Of a stretch of 64,000 bases of DNA, positions 9,077-18,059 are shown piece after piece. The DNA lies in contig DATNFU010000025.1 of assembly GCA_035606235.1 (NCBI GenBank), forward strand, positions 1 to 64,000, in the 5' to 3' direction. This DNA is from 66-474 sp035606235. GTDB taxonomy: Bacteria > Pseudomonadota > Gammaproteobacteria > Xanthomonadales > Rhodanobacteraceae. The translations under genes were made by a program, and so were the position numbers. Every line of letters begins with the position of its first letter. Position 1 is the first letter of the stretch. Under the pieces are notes generated by a model. That model worked only from the letters and a program-made list of their open reading frames with translations, ran no database searches and was not told where the DNA came from.

Positions 9077-9657
9077 GGCATGGCTCCCTGGCGCTGCACC
9101 GCACGCGATTTTTTCTTCAGCGGCAGCATGCGCAGCAGCACGTCGTCGCGCTGGTGCAAGTGATGCCACAGCGCCGCAAACACATGGATCGCCACTACCG
9201 CGACCAACACCCAGAACAACACCACGTGCGTGCGCAAAGCGAATGCCTTCAACACCGGATCGAAGCCGCGCGTGAGGCTGGGCACGTGCACGACGCCGAA
9301 CCATTCCAGCGGGGAATTCGCCGCCGAGTTGAACAGCCAGCCCGAGAACGGGAGTGCCAGGATCAATACATAAAGAAGGAAATGCGACAGCCGCGCGGCA
9401 GCGAGTTGCCAGCGCGGCATCGGCACTTCGCGCGGCGCGCGCTGGGTCAGCCGCCAGGCCAGTCGCAGCAGCGCCAGCGCCAGCACGGTCAGGCCGATGG
9501 ATTTGTGCAGCGCGAACACGCGCACCTTGGTCGGCGTCATGCCCAGTTCCACCATCGTCAAGCCGATCACGCCCTGCACCACGATCAAAGCCGCGATCAG
9601 CCAGTGGAATGTCTGCGCGATATCGCCCCAGCGCGTGTCAGTGTTGCGCAGCGGCAT
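9073..9657 (-). CDS. Cytochrome b561-type membrane protein
   Basis: Four-helix di-heme b-type cytochrome of the bacterial b561 family, inner membrane. I use ATG 9657 (MPLRNTDTRWGDIAQTFHW, 194 residues) because the longer start at 9705 would overlap the upstream yceI by 68 bp. Four hydrophobic helices are visible, with histidines at the expected ligand positions: QTFHWLI, FALHKSIGL, LSHFLLYVL and LRTHVVLFW. C-terminal tail is basic. Lies between two yceI genes, overlapping both. Confidence 0.92.
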   Translation of the reverse strand: MPLRNTDTRWGDIAQTFHWLIAALIVVQGVIGLTMVELGMTPTKVRVFALHKSIGLTVLALALLRLAWRLTQRAPREVPMPRWQLAAARLSHFLLYVLILALPFSGWLFNSAANSPLEWFGVVHVPSLTRGFDPVLKAFALRTHVVLFWVLVAVVAIHVFAALWHHLHQRDDVLLRMLPLKKKSRAVQRQGAMP

Positions 9658-10288
9658 TGCCGGAATCCTGTTTGACGGAGTGCGCGTCGTAATTTTTTTC
9701 TGCATCCTGATCGAGCACGGCCTCCACTTCCAGATGCAGCCCGACTTGCGTTCCGACCGCTTTCGGAAACGCGGTCATGCCGAACTGCAGGCGATCCAGC
9801 GTGGTCTGCGCGGAAAACCCGGCGAGTGTCTGCATGCCGGAAAAAATCGTCGCGCCGACGCGATTCAACGTAAATGGAATTGCGATCTCGCGCGTGACGC
9901 CGCGCAAGCTGAGATTGCCTTTGAGTGTGCCGTGCTGCGCATCCTGTTTTTCGACCGACGTGCTCTCGAAGTGCGCCAGCGGAAATTCCTTCGCATCCAG
10001 AAAACGCTTGCCGGTCACCGCGTCATTCCAGTCCTTGTCGCCGAAATCCACCGATGCGGCGTCCACGTCCGCGACCACTTTCGCGGTGCTCCAGTCGCTT
10101 TCGTCGAAGCGCAGCCAGCCGGCCTTGATCTTCATGCGTCCGACCGGATGCGAGTAGCCATCGTGATCCACGCTGAAAAGGATTTGCGTGTGCACCGGAT
10201 CGATCCGGTAGTAAAGCGTGCGCGCCGATACCGGCAACACGAACGCGAGCAACAGCAGGACGGGTGCGACGCGGAGACAGGCACGCAT
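9638..10288 (-). CDS. YceI-family periplasmic protein (second copy)
   Basis: First gene of the yceI-b561-yceI operon. Its 216 residues begin with a signal peptide (MRACLRVAPVLLLLAFVLPVSA). The YceI domain shows YYRIDPVHTQILFSVDHDGY, VVADVDAASVDFGDKDWND, FLDAKEFPLAHFES and GNLSLRGVTREIAIPF. It differs clearly from the second YceI here, so it is not a recent duplicate. A charged C-terminal tail of about 20 residues overlaps the start of the b561 gene and is unusual for the family. Confidence 0.92.
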   Translation of the reverse strand: MRACLRVAPVLLLLAFVLPVSARTLYYRIDPVHTQILFSVDHDGYSHPVGRMKIKAGWLRFDESDWSTAKVVADVDAASVDFGDKDWNDAVTGKRFLDAKEFPLAHFESTSVEKQDAQHGTLKGNLSLRGVTREIAIPFTLNRVGATIFSGMQTLAGFSAQTTLDRLQFGMTAFPKAVGTQVGLHLEVEAVLDQDAEKNYDAHSVKQDSGNAAAQH

Positions 10289-10404
10289 GGCGGCAGATTC
10301 CGGCGATGGGCTTGGCGATTGTGCCCCAAGCTTGTATCGCCTGACGTGAATGGAAGGCCCAACGCGGTTAGGATGCGGTTTCCGTGGGACTTCGGGGGAC
10401 CACG

Positions 10405-13400
10405 ATGATCCCTGCCTTGTTGCTGGCCGGTGCGCTTGTCGCGGCGCCGTCCATGCCTGCGGTCGCGGCGATCACCGTTGCAGCCGCGCCACCGCTTTCG
10501 CCCACGTTCCGCCACTACGGCGTGATCGATGGGCTGCCATCCGATGCCACCTACACCCTCGCGCAGGATCACTCGGGCTATCTCTGGATCGGCACGCGCG
10601 ATGGGCTCGCCCGTTACGATGCCAGCGACTTCCGGATTTTTCGTCACGACCCGAACGATCGCAATTCGCTGTCGGCCAACGATGTATCCGCCCTGTTGGT
10701 AGACGCGCAAGGCCGCATGTGGGCCGGCGGCGAAGGCAACGGCTTGAACCTGTTTCGGCCCGAGCGCGGTGACTTCGCGCATTGGCGGCACGATCCACGC
10801 AATCCGCGCAGCCTGTCGGGCGATGACGTGCTGAGCCTGGCACAGGACAGCGATGGATCGATCTGGGCCGGATTGTACGCCGGCGGATTGAACCGCCTGC
10901 TCGAGGATGGGCGCAGCTTCAGCCATGTGCGGCATCGCAAGGGCGATCCGGACAGCCTGCTTTCGGACAACGTCTCCGCCTTGGCAGCGGGCGCGGACGG
11001 CACGCTCTGGATCGGCACCGACGCGGGTCTGCAGCAGCGCGACCGGCATGGTCACTTGACCCGCATCGTGCTGCCCGGCGCGACGGGTACGGTGGCCGTC
11101 TGGCAATTGAACGCGCACGGCGACGGAATGGACGCGGCCACCGACGCCGGGCTGCTGCATGTGGATGCGAGCGGGCGCGTGCAACGCATCGGCGCGGCGG
11201 CGGTTGCCTATGCCAGCCTGCGCGACGCGCGCGGCGATCTGTGGATCGCGCGTTCCAATGGTCTGGATCTGATCACGAGCGATGGCGTGGCGCGGCATTA
11301 CGCGCCGCAGGCCGGCGTGATCGGCAGCCTCCCGGGCACACTGCCGCTGGGCTTGCTGTCGGATCGCGAAGGCGGCACCTGGTTTGCGCTGCTGGATGGC
11401 GGCATCGGCTATCTGCCACCGCAATGGCGGGCATTCGATGCCTGGCGGCACGTACCCGATTCTTCCGGAAGCCTGTCCGACGATCGCGTGCGCGCGCTGG
11501 CGATCGCGCGCGATGGCTCGTTGTGGATCGGCGGTTCCAACGGCGTGCTGGATCGCGCGGATGCGCGCGATGGGAGCGTGCGGCATCTCGCGGCGGAAGC
11601 CGGTTTGCAGAAATCGCTGATCAACGCGCTGGCCGAGGATTCGCGCGGACGTCTGTGGATCGGACACCGCTACGGTTTGCGCGTGGACGACCATGGCCGC
11701 TTGCGCGATGTGGACATGGCGGGCAAGGGACCGCGTTCGGTGCACGTGCTGCTGGTCGCGCGCGATGGCGCGATTTATTTCTCCATTTTCGGCGGTGGCG
11801 TCGGTCGAATCGATCCGGACACCCTGGTGATCACGCCGCTGCATCCGCCCGCGCCCGGCAGCCCCGCGCAGCAGGTGCACCAATTGCGCGAAGGCGCGGA
11901 TGGCGCGATCTGGAGCGCGAGCCTCGCCGGGCTGGCGCGGCTTGCGCCGGGCAGTGACGCGTTTCGCTTCGCGCCCGGCGTGGCGCGCGGCGCGGTGGAT
12001 CAGTTCGCCTTCGCCTCGGATGGGTCGCTGTGGATTGCCCGCAACGGCAGCCTGCAGCATTACCAACTTGCTGCGACGCGCGCACGGTTGCTGGAAACAG
12101 TGGACGCGCAACGCGGCTGGCCGAGCGTGGATGTGGGCGGTTTGGAAACCGATGCGCAAGGCAGGACCTGGGCGACCACCTTGCGTGGTCTGATTGGCTA
12201 TGATCCCGCCACGCGGCGCGTGCAACGCTACACCTCCGCGGCCGGCCTCGGCAGCGCGGAATTCACGCCCTACAGCATGCGCCGCGGCAGCGACGGAATG
12301 CTGTACGCCGGCAGCTTGGGTGGCGTGATCGGAATCCGCACCGCGGCGCTGCGCGCGAACGCGATCGTGCCGCAGCTTGCGCCGGCTTCCTTGAGCGTGC
12401 GCCGCGACGGCCGGACGGTGCAGCTCGATCCACGCAAGCCGGTTCAACTGCGCTGGGATGATCGCGAACTGACCGCCACGGCGCGGGCGTTGTCGTTCGT
12501 CGATCCGAAGCGCAACCACTACCGGTTCCGACTGCGCGGCTTCGACCCAGACTGGGTGGATACCGGCGAGCGCGATACCCGCGAGTTCTCGTCACTGCAA
12601 GCCGGCGACTATTCGCTGCGCATCATGACCGCCAATGGGGACGGGCCGTGGAGCGCCGCCAGCACGCCGATCCTGTTGCGCATCATGGCGCCGCCCTGGG
12701 ACACGCCGTGGGCCTGGGCCGCGTATGCATTCGCCGCGTTGCTGGGATTTGTCGTCTTCATGCGTGCGCTGCGCACGCGGCTGGAACAACGCCATCGCTA
12801 CGCGCTGATCGCGCAACGCCAGCAGCTGGCCGAGCAAGCCAGCGCGGCCAAGACGCATTTCCTCGCCGGCATGGCGCATGAAATCCGCACGCCGATGACC
12901 GGCGTGCTGGGCATGACCGAACTGCTGCTGGGGACGCCCCTTGACGCACGCCAGCGCGGTTTCGCCGATGGCATCCGCCGTTCCGGCGCGCTGCTGATGC
13001 GGCAGGTCAATGACGCGCTCGATCTTGCGCGCATCGAAGCGGGCAAATTCGAGCTGACCCAGGCGGCGTTCGATCCTGCCGCGCTGTTGCATGAAATCGC
13101 GGCGCTTGAACAGGGCTTGGCGTCGCAGAAGGGACTGGGTTTGCGGATCGCCATTGCCGAAGACGCACCCAAGGGGTTGCGCGGCGACGTGCTGCGCGTG
13201 CAGCAGGTATTGCTGAATCTCACGCACAACGCGCTGAAGTTCACGCACACGGGCGGCGTGCGTCTGGAACTTGAGCGCGCGGATCCAGGCGTGGTATTCG
13301 TCGTCCGCGACAGCGGGCCAGGCCTGTCGGCGGACGATTGCGCGCGCGTCTTCCGCCGCTTCGAACAAACCGCGCAAGGCCAGCGCGAACACGGCAGCGG

Positions 13401-13941
13401 GCTGGGACTCACCATCGCTCGCGAACTGGTCGCGTTGATGGGCGGGCGGCTTGAATTGCAATCAGAAACCGGTGTCGGCAGCACCTTCCGCGTGCACCTG
13501 CCGCTGCCGGAGTGCGCGCCAGGTGCGCACCCGAAAGCTTCAGTCGAGGTCGCGCGCGACCCGGCGATCCCGCGGCGCGTGTTGCTGGTGGAGGATGATC
13601 CGGTTGCCGCCGAAGTGCTCATCGGCCTGCTGCAGGCGCAAGCACACACGGTGACTCATGCGCCGGATGCGCTGGCCGCGCTGGCGCAATGGGATTCATC
13701 ACGCGAGGGTTTCGACGTGATTTTGCTGGATCTCGATCTGCCCGGCGTGGATGGCTGCACGCTGGCGCGCATGCTGCGCGCGCGTGGTGTGGATATGCCG
13801 ATGCTGGCGATCACCGCGTCCAGCCGCGGCGACGAGGAGCAGCGCGTCCGCGCCGCCGGCATGGATGCACTGCTGCGCAAACCGGTACTGCCCGAGATGT
13901 TGCGGGAAGCACTGGACACGACTCTGGCAAATCCTGATTGA
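10405..13941 (+). CDS. Hybrid sensor histidine kinase with Reg_prop propeller sensor
   Basis: One-chain two-component sensor of 1178 residues, inner membrane with a large periplasmic sensor. ATG 10405 has a GGGGGAC ribosome-binding site; an in-frame GTG lies at 10384. Order: signal peptide; about twelve propeller-type repeats (GYLWIGTRDGLARYD, GSIWAGLYAGGLNRL, GTLWIGTDAGLQQRD and others) to about residue 650; a Y_Y_Y domain near 690-765 (HYRFRLRGFDPDWVDTG); a transmembrane helix near 775; HisKA with phospho-acceptor His825 (MAHEIRTPM); HATPase with LTHNALKFT, DSGPGL and GSGLGLTIA; and a C-terminal receiver with Asp1109 (VILLDLDLPG). No HPt or DNA-binding domain, so signal output probably passes to a separate partner. 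In many bacteria such propeller hybrids sense polysaccharide fragments, which is unproven here. Confidence 0.93.
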   Translation: MIPALLLAGALVAAPSMPAVAAITVAAAPPLSPTFRHYGVIDGLPSDATYTLAQDHSGYLWIGTRDGLARYDASDFRIFRHDPNDRNSLSANDVSALLVDAQGRMWAGGEGNGLNLFRPERGDFAHWRHDPRNPRSLSGDDVLSLAQDSDGSIWAGLYAGGLNRLLEDGRSFSHVRHRKGDPDSLLSDNVSALAAGADGTLWIGTDAGLQQRDRHGHLTRIVLPGATGTVAVWQLNAHGDGMDAATDAGLLHVDASGRVQRIGAAAVAYASLRDARGDLWIARSNGLDLITSDGVARHYAPQAGVIGSLPGTLPLGLLSDREGGTWFALLDGGIGYLPPQWRAFDAWRHVPDSSGSLSDDRVRALAIARDGSLWIGGSNGVLDRADARDGSVRHLAAEAGLQKSLINALAEDSRGRLWIGHRYGLRVDDHGRLRDVDMAGKGPRSVHVLLVARDGAIYFSIFGGGVGRIDPDTLVITPLHPPAPGSPAQQVHQLREGADGAIWSASLAGLARLAPGSDAFRFAPGVARGAVDQFAFASDGSLWIARNGSLQHYQLAATRARLLETVDAQRGWPSVDVGGLETDAQGRTWATTLRGLIGYDPATRRVQRYTSAAGLGSAEFTPYSMRRGSDGMLYAGSLGGVIGIRTAALRANAIVPQLAPASLSVRRDGRTVQLDPRKPVQLRWDDRELTATARALSFVDPKRNHYRFRLRGFDPDWVDTGERDTREFSSLQAGDYSLRIMTANGDGPWSAASTPILLRIMAPPWDTPWAWAAYAFAALLGFVVFMRALRTRLEQRHRYALIAQRQQLAEQASAAKTHFLAGMAHEIRTPMTGVLGMTELLLGTPLDARQRGFADGIRRSGALLMRQVNDALDLARIEAGKFELTQAAFDPAALLHEIAALEQGLASQKGLGLRIAIAEDAPKGLRGDVLRVQQVLLNLTHNALKFTHTGGVRLELERADPGVVFVVRDSGPGLSADDCARVFRRFEQTAQGQREHGSGLGLTIARELVALMGGRLELQSETGVGSTFRVHLPLPECAPGAHPKASVEVARDPAIPRRVLLVEDDPVAAEVLIGLLQAQAHTVTHAPDALAALAQWDSSREGFDVILLDLDLPGVDGCTLARMLRARGVDMPMLAITASSRGDEEQRVRAAGMDALLRKPVLPEMLREALDTTLANPD

Positions 13942-13958
13942 ATCGGGCCGAGTTCAGG

Positions 13959-15437
13959 TTATACGGAAGCGCTTCGATCCATCAGCCACTGCGTCAGCAA
14001 CGGCACCGGACGACCCGTGGCATAGCCCTTGCGGCCTTCGTCCCAGGCGGTGCCCGCGACGTCCAGGTGCGCCCAGCGCGTGCCTTCGGTGAAGCGCGAC
14101 AGGAAACACGCCGCGGTGATCGCGCCTGCGCTTTTGCCGCCGATGTTGGCGATGTCGGCGAATGCCGATTCCAGTTGGTTGCGGTAGTCATCCCACAACG
14201 GCATGCGCCAGGCGCGATCCAGCGATTGCGTGCCGGCATCGAGCAATTCGTTCGCCAGCGCGTCATCGGTGCTGAACAGGCCACTCGCGTGTTTGCCCAG
14301 CGCGACCACGCAGGCGCCGGTGAGCGTGGCCGCATCCACCATCGCCTGCGGATCGAAACGCTTGGCGTAGGCCAGTGCATCGCACAGGATCAGCCGCCCT
14401 TCCGCATCAGTGTTGAGCACTTCCACGGTGAGACCGGACAACGTGGTCAGCACGTCACTCGGGCGATAACTCGCGCCGTCGGGCATGTTCTCCACCGCCG
14501 GCACCAGGCAGACAAGATTGATCGGCAGCTTCATTTCGACCGCGGCGAGAAACGCGCCCATCACGCCGGCCGCGCCGCACATGTCGTATTTCATTTCTTC
14601 CATGGAACCGGTCGGCTTCAGGTTCATGCCGCCGGTATCGAAGGTGACGCCCTTGCCGATCAGCGCGTACGGCCTGGCCTGGCCCGCGCCGTGGTACTGC
14701 AACACGATCAGCTTGGGCGGATTGGCCGCGCCCTGCGCCACCGCCAGCAGCGAACCCATGCCGAGCTCGCGCATCTGTTCGCGTTCCAGCACTTCAAGCC
14801 CGACCCCCGGATGGCCGTCGGCGATCTGCCGGGCGCTGTCGGCGAGATGGGCCGGCGTGCACAGGTTGGGCGGCAGGCAGCCGAGTTCGCGCGCAAACTC
14901 CACACCTTTGGCCGTAGCGCGCGCCTGCTTCAGCGCATCGCCGAAGTCGGTGGCGCCGGCGAATTCGACATGCTTCAAGTGTGCGCGATTGCCGTTGCCT
15001 GATTTGAGCGTCGCGGTATAACGGAAGGTGGCGTGATCGATGGCCAGCGCCGCGGTACGCACGCGCCAGGCGGCGTCATGCCCGCGCACCTCGAGTTCCG
15101 GCAGGAACACGGTCGCGCTGTCGATCGGCAAGTGCTTGAGCGCCTTGCCCGCCTCGTAACAGGCGCGTTGATACGCCAGCGCATCGAAATCGGCTTTCGC
15201 GCCCAGCCCGATCAGCAACACGCGCGGCGCACGCACGCCTGACACACCGTGCAACAGCAGCGAACTGCCGCCTTTGCAGGTCAGATCGCAGGCATCGCGC
15301 AAGCGCGTCAGCGCACCCTGGCTCGCGCGGTCAATGGTCGCCGCGGCGCCGGAGAAAGGCTGATCGAAAACGCCCACTACCACGCAGGGCGTATCAGCGG
15401 TCTCCACGGCCAGGCTGCTGGAACTGAACTCGAGCAT
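13959..15437 (-). CDS. pepA: Leucyl aminopeptidase (M17 family)
   Basis: Di-metal (Zn/Mn) cytosolic aminopeptidase removing N-terminal residues, hexameric in the family; the E. coli enzyme also acts as a DNA-binding accessory protein in Xer recombination. The 492-residue product has the metal-site motifs IGKGVTFDTGG and YDMCGAAG, and the signature NTDAEGRL (LNTDAEGRLILCDALAYA). Full length. Convergent with the hybrid kinase gene 17 bp away. The divergent lptF promoter region lies upstream. Confidence 0.96.
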   Translation of the reverse strand: MLEFSSSSLAVETADTPCVVVGVFDQPFSGAAATIDRASQGALTRLRDACDLTCKGGSSLLLHGVSGVRAPRVLLIGLGAKADFDALAYQRACYEAGKALKHLPIDSATVFLPELEVRGHDAAWRVRTAALAIDHATFRYTATLKSGNGNRAHLKHVEFAGATDFGDALKQARATAKGVEFARELGCLPPNLCTPAHLADSARQIADGHPGVGLEVLEREQMRELGMGSLLAVAQGAANPPKLIVLQYHGAGQARPYALIGKGVTFDTGGMNLKPTGSMEEMKYDMCGAAGVMGAFLAAVEMKLPINLVCLVPAVENMPDGASYRPSDVLTTLSGLTVEVLNTDAEGRLILCDALAYAKRFDPQAMVDAATLTGACVVALGKHASGLFSTDDALANELLDAGTQSLDRAWRMPLWDDYRNQLESAFADIANIGGKSAGAITAACFLSRFTEGTRWAHLDVAGTAWDEGRKGYATGRPVPLLTQWLMDRSASV

Positions 15438-15780
15438 GATGATCTTCCGGTGAAAGGATTGGGGTCTGTTCGCGGTGGGCTAAGCGAGCCGCGTTGCTTC
15501 CGCAGTGGCTGTCAGACAAGGCGCGCGCCGCCGCGCCATTCTATGGTCAAGGCGCGCAACACAGTATGGCGGCCGCTGCGGAGCAACCCTTCGGGCCGGG
15601 GTCCTTTGCCCGCATGGCTGTGTCATCGCTCGTCGAAGTATCGACATGCATCTTCCTCACTCTTCCCTTCCCTGCGGGCAAAGGACCGACGGCGTGGCCG
15701 TGTAGCCGACCGTGAACAGACCCGGGTCGGAACCGCTAAACTGCTGCGTTTTCCGATCCCAAAGCGGTCCAGTTTACTTC
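15438..15780. other. Intergenic region pepA/lptF with a 14-bp inverted repeat
   Basis: No convincing gene in 343 bp. It must hold the divergent promoters of pepA and lptF. A perfect inverted repeat, GTCCTTTGCCCGCA (15601-15614) and TGCGGGCAAAGGAC (15673-15686), brackets 58 bp that contain a smaller dyad around TCGAAGTATCGA (15634-15645). It could be a repeat unit or a regulatory site. Confidence 0.5.
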
Positions 15781-16905
15781 ATGCAGCGCTTGTCCATCCT
15801 CGATCGCTATCTGCTGCGCGAACTGCTGATCGGCACGCTGGCGGCGACCGCCGTATTGCTGGTGATTTTCACCGGCGGCACTTTCGCCGACATCCTGAAC
15901 AAGGTTGCCTCCGGCCGCCTGCCTGGCGAGATCATGTTCGAGGTGCTCGGATTGCACGTGGTGGATACGCTTTCCGCGCTGCTGCCGATGGCGATGTTTC
16001 TCGGCATGCTGCTGGCGCTCGGGCGCATGTATCGCGACAGCGAAATGTATGTGCTCTCCACCTCCGGCTTCGGTCCGCGCGGCTTGCTGCGTCCGGCCGC
16101 ATTGCTTGCGGTCGGCTCGGCGGTGGTGATCGGTCTGATTTCGCTGTGGCTCGGGCCGCTCGCCACGCGCACGGCCGACGCCGAAGTCGAACGGGCCAAT
16201 CGCTCGGTGATCGCGGCAGGCCTGGAGGCCGGGCGCTTCACCGAACTTCCGGGCAAGGGCGGCATCCTGTTCGTGGACAGCATGAGTCCCGATGGCACCA
16301 AACTGGGCAAGCTGTTCGTCGCCAGCGAGCGGCCGGGCACCGACAATGGCAAGCCGGTGACGCAACTCGACGTGATCACCGCCACCCACGGCGAGCTTTA
16401 TCACGAGGGCACCGCCGACAATCGTTTCATCGCGCTGTTCGATGGGCATCGCTTCGACGACCATCTTGGCCACGACAACTGGCGGCTGATGAAATTCGCG
16501 CGCAACGATCTGTCCCTCTCCACGCCGGACAACAACGGCGACGAGGATGATCCCGAGCATTCGCGCGCGACGTCGTTGCTAGTCGGCGACAAGGATCCCG
16601 CCGCGCGCGCCGAATTGCAGTGGCGGATCGGCGCGCCGTTCGCCGCGCTGGTGCTCGGTCTGCTGGCCTTGCCGATGGCGCGCCAGAACACGCGCTCGTC
16701 CACGCTCGGACGGCTGCTGATCGCAGTGCTGGCTTATCTGGTGTTCGCCAATCTGTTGATCCTGGCTCGCACCTTCATCGCGCAAGGCAAAGCGCCGGCG
16801 GCGCTGGGCATGTGGTGGGTGCTGATCCCGGTGTTCGTGTTCTCGGCATGGTTGTTCGCGCGCCAGTACGCAGTGCGGCGCGTGCCGCGGGAGGCCTCGG
16901 CATGA
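15781..16905 (+). CDS. lptF: LPS export ABC transporter permease LptF
   Basis: Inner-membrane permease that, with LptG and LptB2, extracts LPS from the inner membrane and feeds it to the LptC-A-D bridge. ATG 15781 (MQRLSILDRYLLRELL) is the family start; the frame is open to 15712 upstream. The 374 residues hold an N-terminal membrane bundle, a periplasmic beta-jellyroll domain (about 110-270) and a C-terminal bundle (FAALVLGLLALPMARQNTRS). The stop overlaps lptG by ATGA. Confidence 0.95.
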   Translation: MQRLSILDRYLLRELLIGTLAATAVLLVIFTGGTFADILNKVASGRLPGEIMFEVLGLHVVDTLSALLPMAMFLGMLLALGRMYRDSEMYVLSTSGFGPRGLLRPAALLAVGSAVVIGLISLWLGPLATRTADAEVERANRSVIAAGLEAGRFTELPGKGGILFVDSMSPDGTKLGKLFVASERPGTDNGKPVTQLDVITATHGELYHEGTADNRFIALFDGHRFDDHLGHDNWRLMKFARNDLSLSTPDNNGDEDDPEHSRATSLLVGDKDPAARAELQWRIGAPFAALVLGLLALPMARQNTRSSTLGRLLIAVLAYLVFANLLILARTFIAQGKAPAALGMWWVLIPVFVFSAWLFARQYAVRRVPREASA

Positions 16906-18014
16906 TCGCAATGGCCTGGCGGCGAATGCGGATCAAGCGCGCCGACCGGCTGATCTGGGGCGCGGTGCTGATGAGCCTGTTGCTGGCATGGCTGGTGATC
17001 GTCGGGCTGGACACCTTCATCAACTTCGCCAAGCAGGTCGGTGACATCGGCCGCAATGGCTACACACTCGGACAGGCGGTGGCGTATATCGCGCTGACCA
17101 TTCCGCGCCGTGTGTACGACTGGTTCGTTTTCGCCGCGCTGATCGGCAGCCTGCTCGGCCTGGGCGCGCTGGGCGCCAGTGGCGAGCTGACCGCTCTGCG
17201 CGCTTCGGGCATGTCCAAGTTGCGCATCTGCCTGTCCGCCGCTGCGCTGGTACTGGTGCTGATGGTCGGCGTGTTCGTGCTGGGCGAGACCATTGCGCCC
17301 GCGGGCGAACAGCGTGCGCAGAACATCCAGTTGACGATGCGCTCGGGACACCTGGGGATGACCCAGCGCAGCGGATTGTGGGCCAAGGACGGCGACACCA
17401 TCATCAATGCGAAAGCCGCGCTCGCCCGCGTGGTGGACGGATTGCCTAGCGTGGAACTGGCCGATGTGCGCGTGTTCGGGTTCAACGATGCCGGCGAGCT
17501 GACTTCCTTCCAATGGGCGAAAACCGCCACCCAAAAAGGCGGCCAGTGGGTCATGCACACGGTACGCAGCACCGCGATTTCGCCACAGGGTGCGCACAGC
17601 ACGTTCGCGCAACAGCGCAGTTGGAAATCCGGGCTCGATCCGCAGGTGCTGCAACTGTCCGTGGTGCATCCGGAATATCTTTCGCTGAGAGATCTGCAAC
17701 GCAATATCGAGTACCTGCGCAGCAATCAGCAGAATCCCGGCACCTACGCCAACGCGTTCTGGGCGCGCGCGCTGTATCCGCTCAACACCCTGGTGCTGGT
17801 GCTGTGTGCGCTGCCATTCGCGTTCGGCGCGTTGCGTTCCGGCGGCCTCGGACGACGACTGTTCATCGGCCTGCTGGTGGCGATCGCCTGGTTCTTTCTA
17901 CAACGCGCGGTGGTCGGCTTGGGAACGGTGTTCGGCGTGCCTGCGCTGGCGGCAAACCTGACCCCTGCGTTGCTGCTGATCTGCGCGGCAGTGTGGTATT
18001 TCAGGAGGGTGTAG
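16902..18014 (+). CDS. lptG: LPS export ABC transporter permease LptG
   Basis: Second permease of the LptB2FG LPS extractor. ATG 16902 overlaps the lptF stop; an alternative Met lies four codons on. About 370 residues: transmembrane helices around DRLIWGAVLMSLLLAWLVIV and RRVYDWFVFAALIGSLLGL, the coupling segment GELTALRASGMSKLR typical of LptF/G, a periplasmic beta-domain, and a C-terminal bundle with ALYPLNTLVLVLCALPFAFG. The lptFG order is conserved in proteobacteria; lptB/A/C are elsewhere. Confidence 0.95.
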   Translation: MIAMAWRRMRIKRADRLIWGAVLMSLLLAWLVIVGLDTFINFAKQVGDIGRNGYTLGQAVAYIALTIPRRVYDWFVFAALIGSLLGLGALGASGELTALRASGMSKLRICLSAAALVLVLMVGVFVLGETIAPAGEQRAQNIQLTMRSGHLGMTQRSGLWAKDGDTIINAKAALARVVDGLPSVELADVRVFGFNDAGELTSFQWAKTATQKGGQWVMHTVRSTAISPQGAHSTFAQQRSWKSGLDPQVLQLSVVHPEYLSLRDLQRNIEYLRSNQQNPGTYANAFWARALYPLNTLVLVLCALPFAFGALRSGGLGRRLFIGLLVAIAWFFLQRAVVGLGTVFGVPALAANLTPALLLICAAVWYFRRV

Positions 18015-18059
18015 GGTCGAGCGTGCTCGCGACCGTCGCCTGCACGCAGGTTCCTACAA
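18010..18059. repeat. GTAGGAGC-family palindromic repeat after lptG
   Basis: TGTAGG at the left and CCTACA at the right end frame GCGACCGTCGCCTGCACGCA. It matches the GTAGGAGC...GCAGGCGACC repeat seen at many junctions in this window. It sits between the convergent lptG and RDD genes and may serve as a bidirectional transcript end. Confidence 0.55.

Noticed and set aside
10132..12519. Long open frame (about 795 codons) opposite the hybrid kinase and across the yceI gene end
   Set aside because: Composition of an antisense shadow (Arg/Gln/His-rich) and overlap with two well-supported genes.
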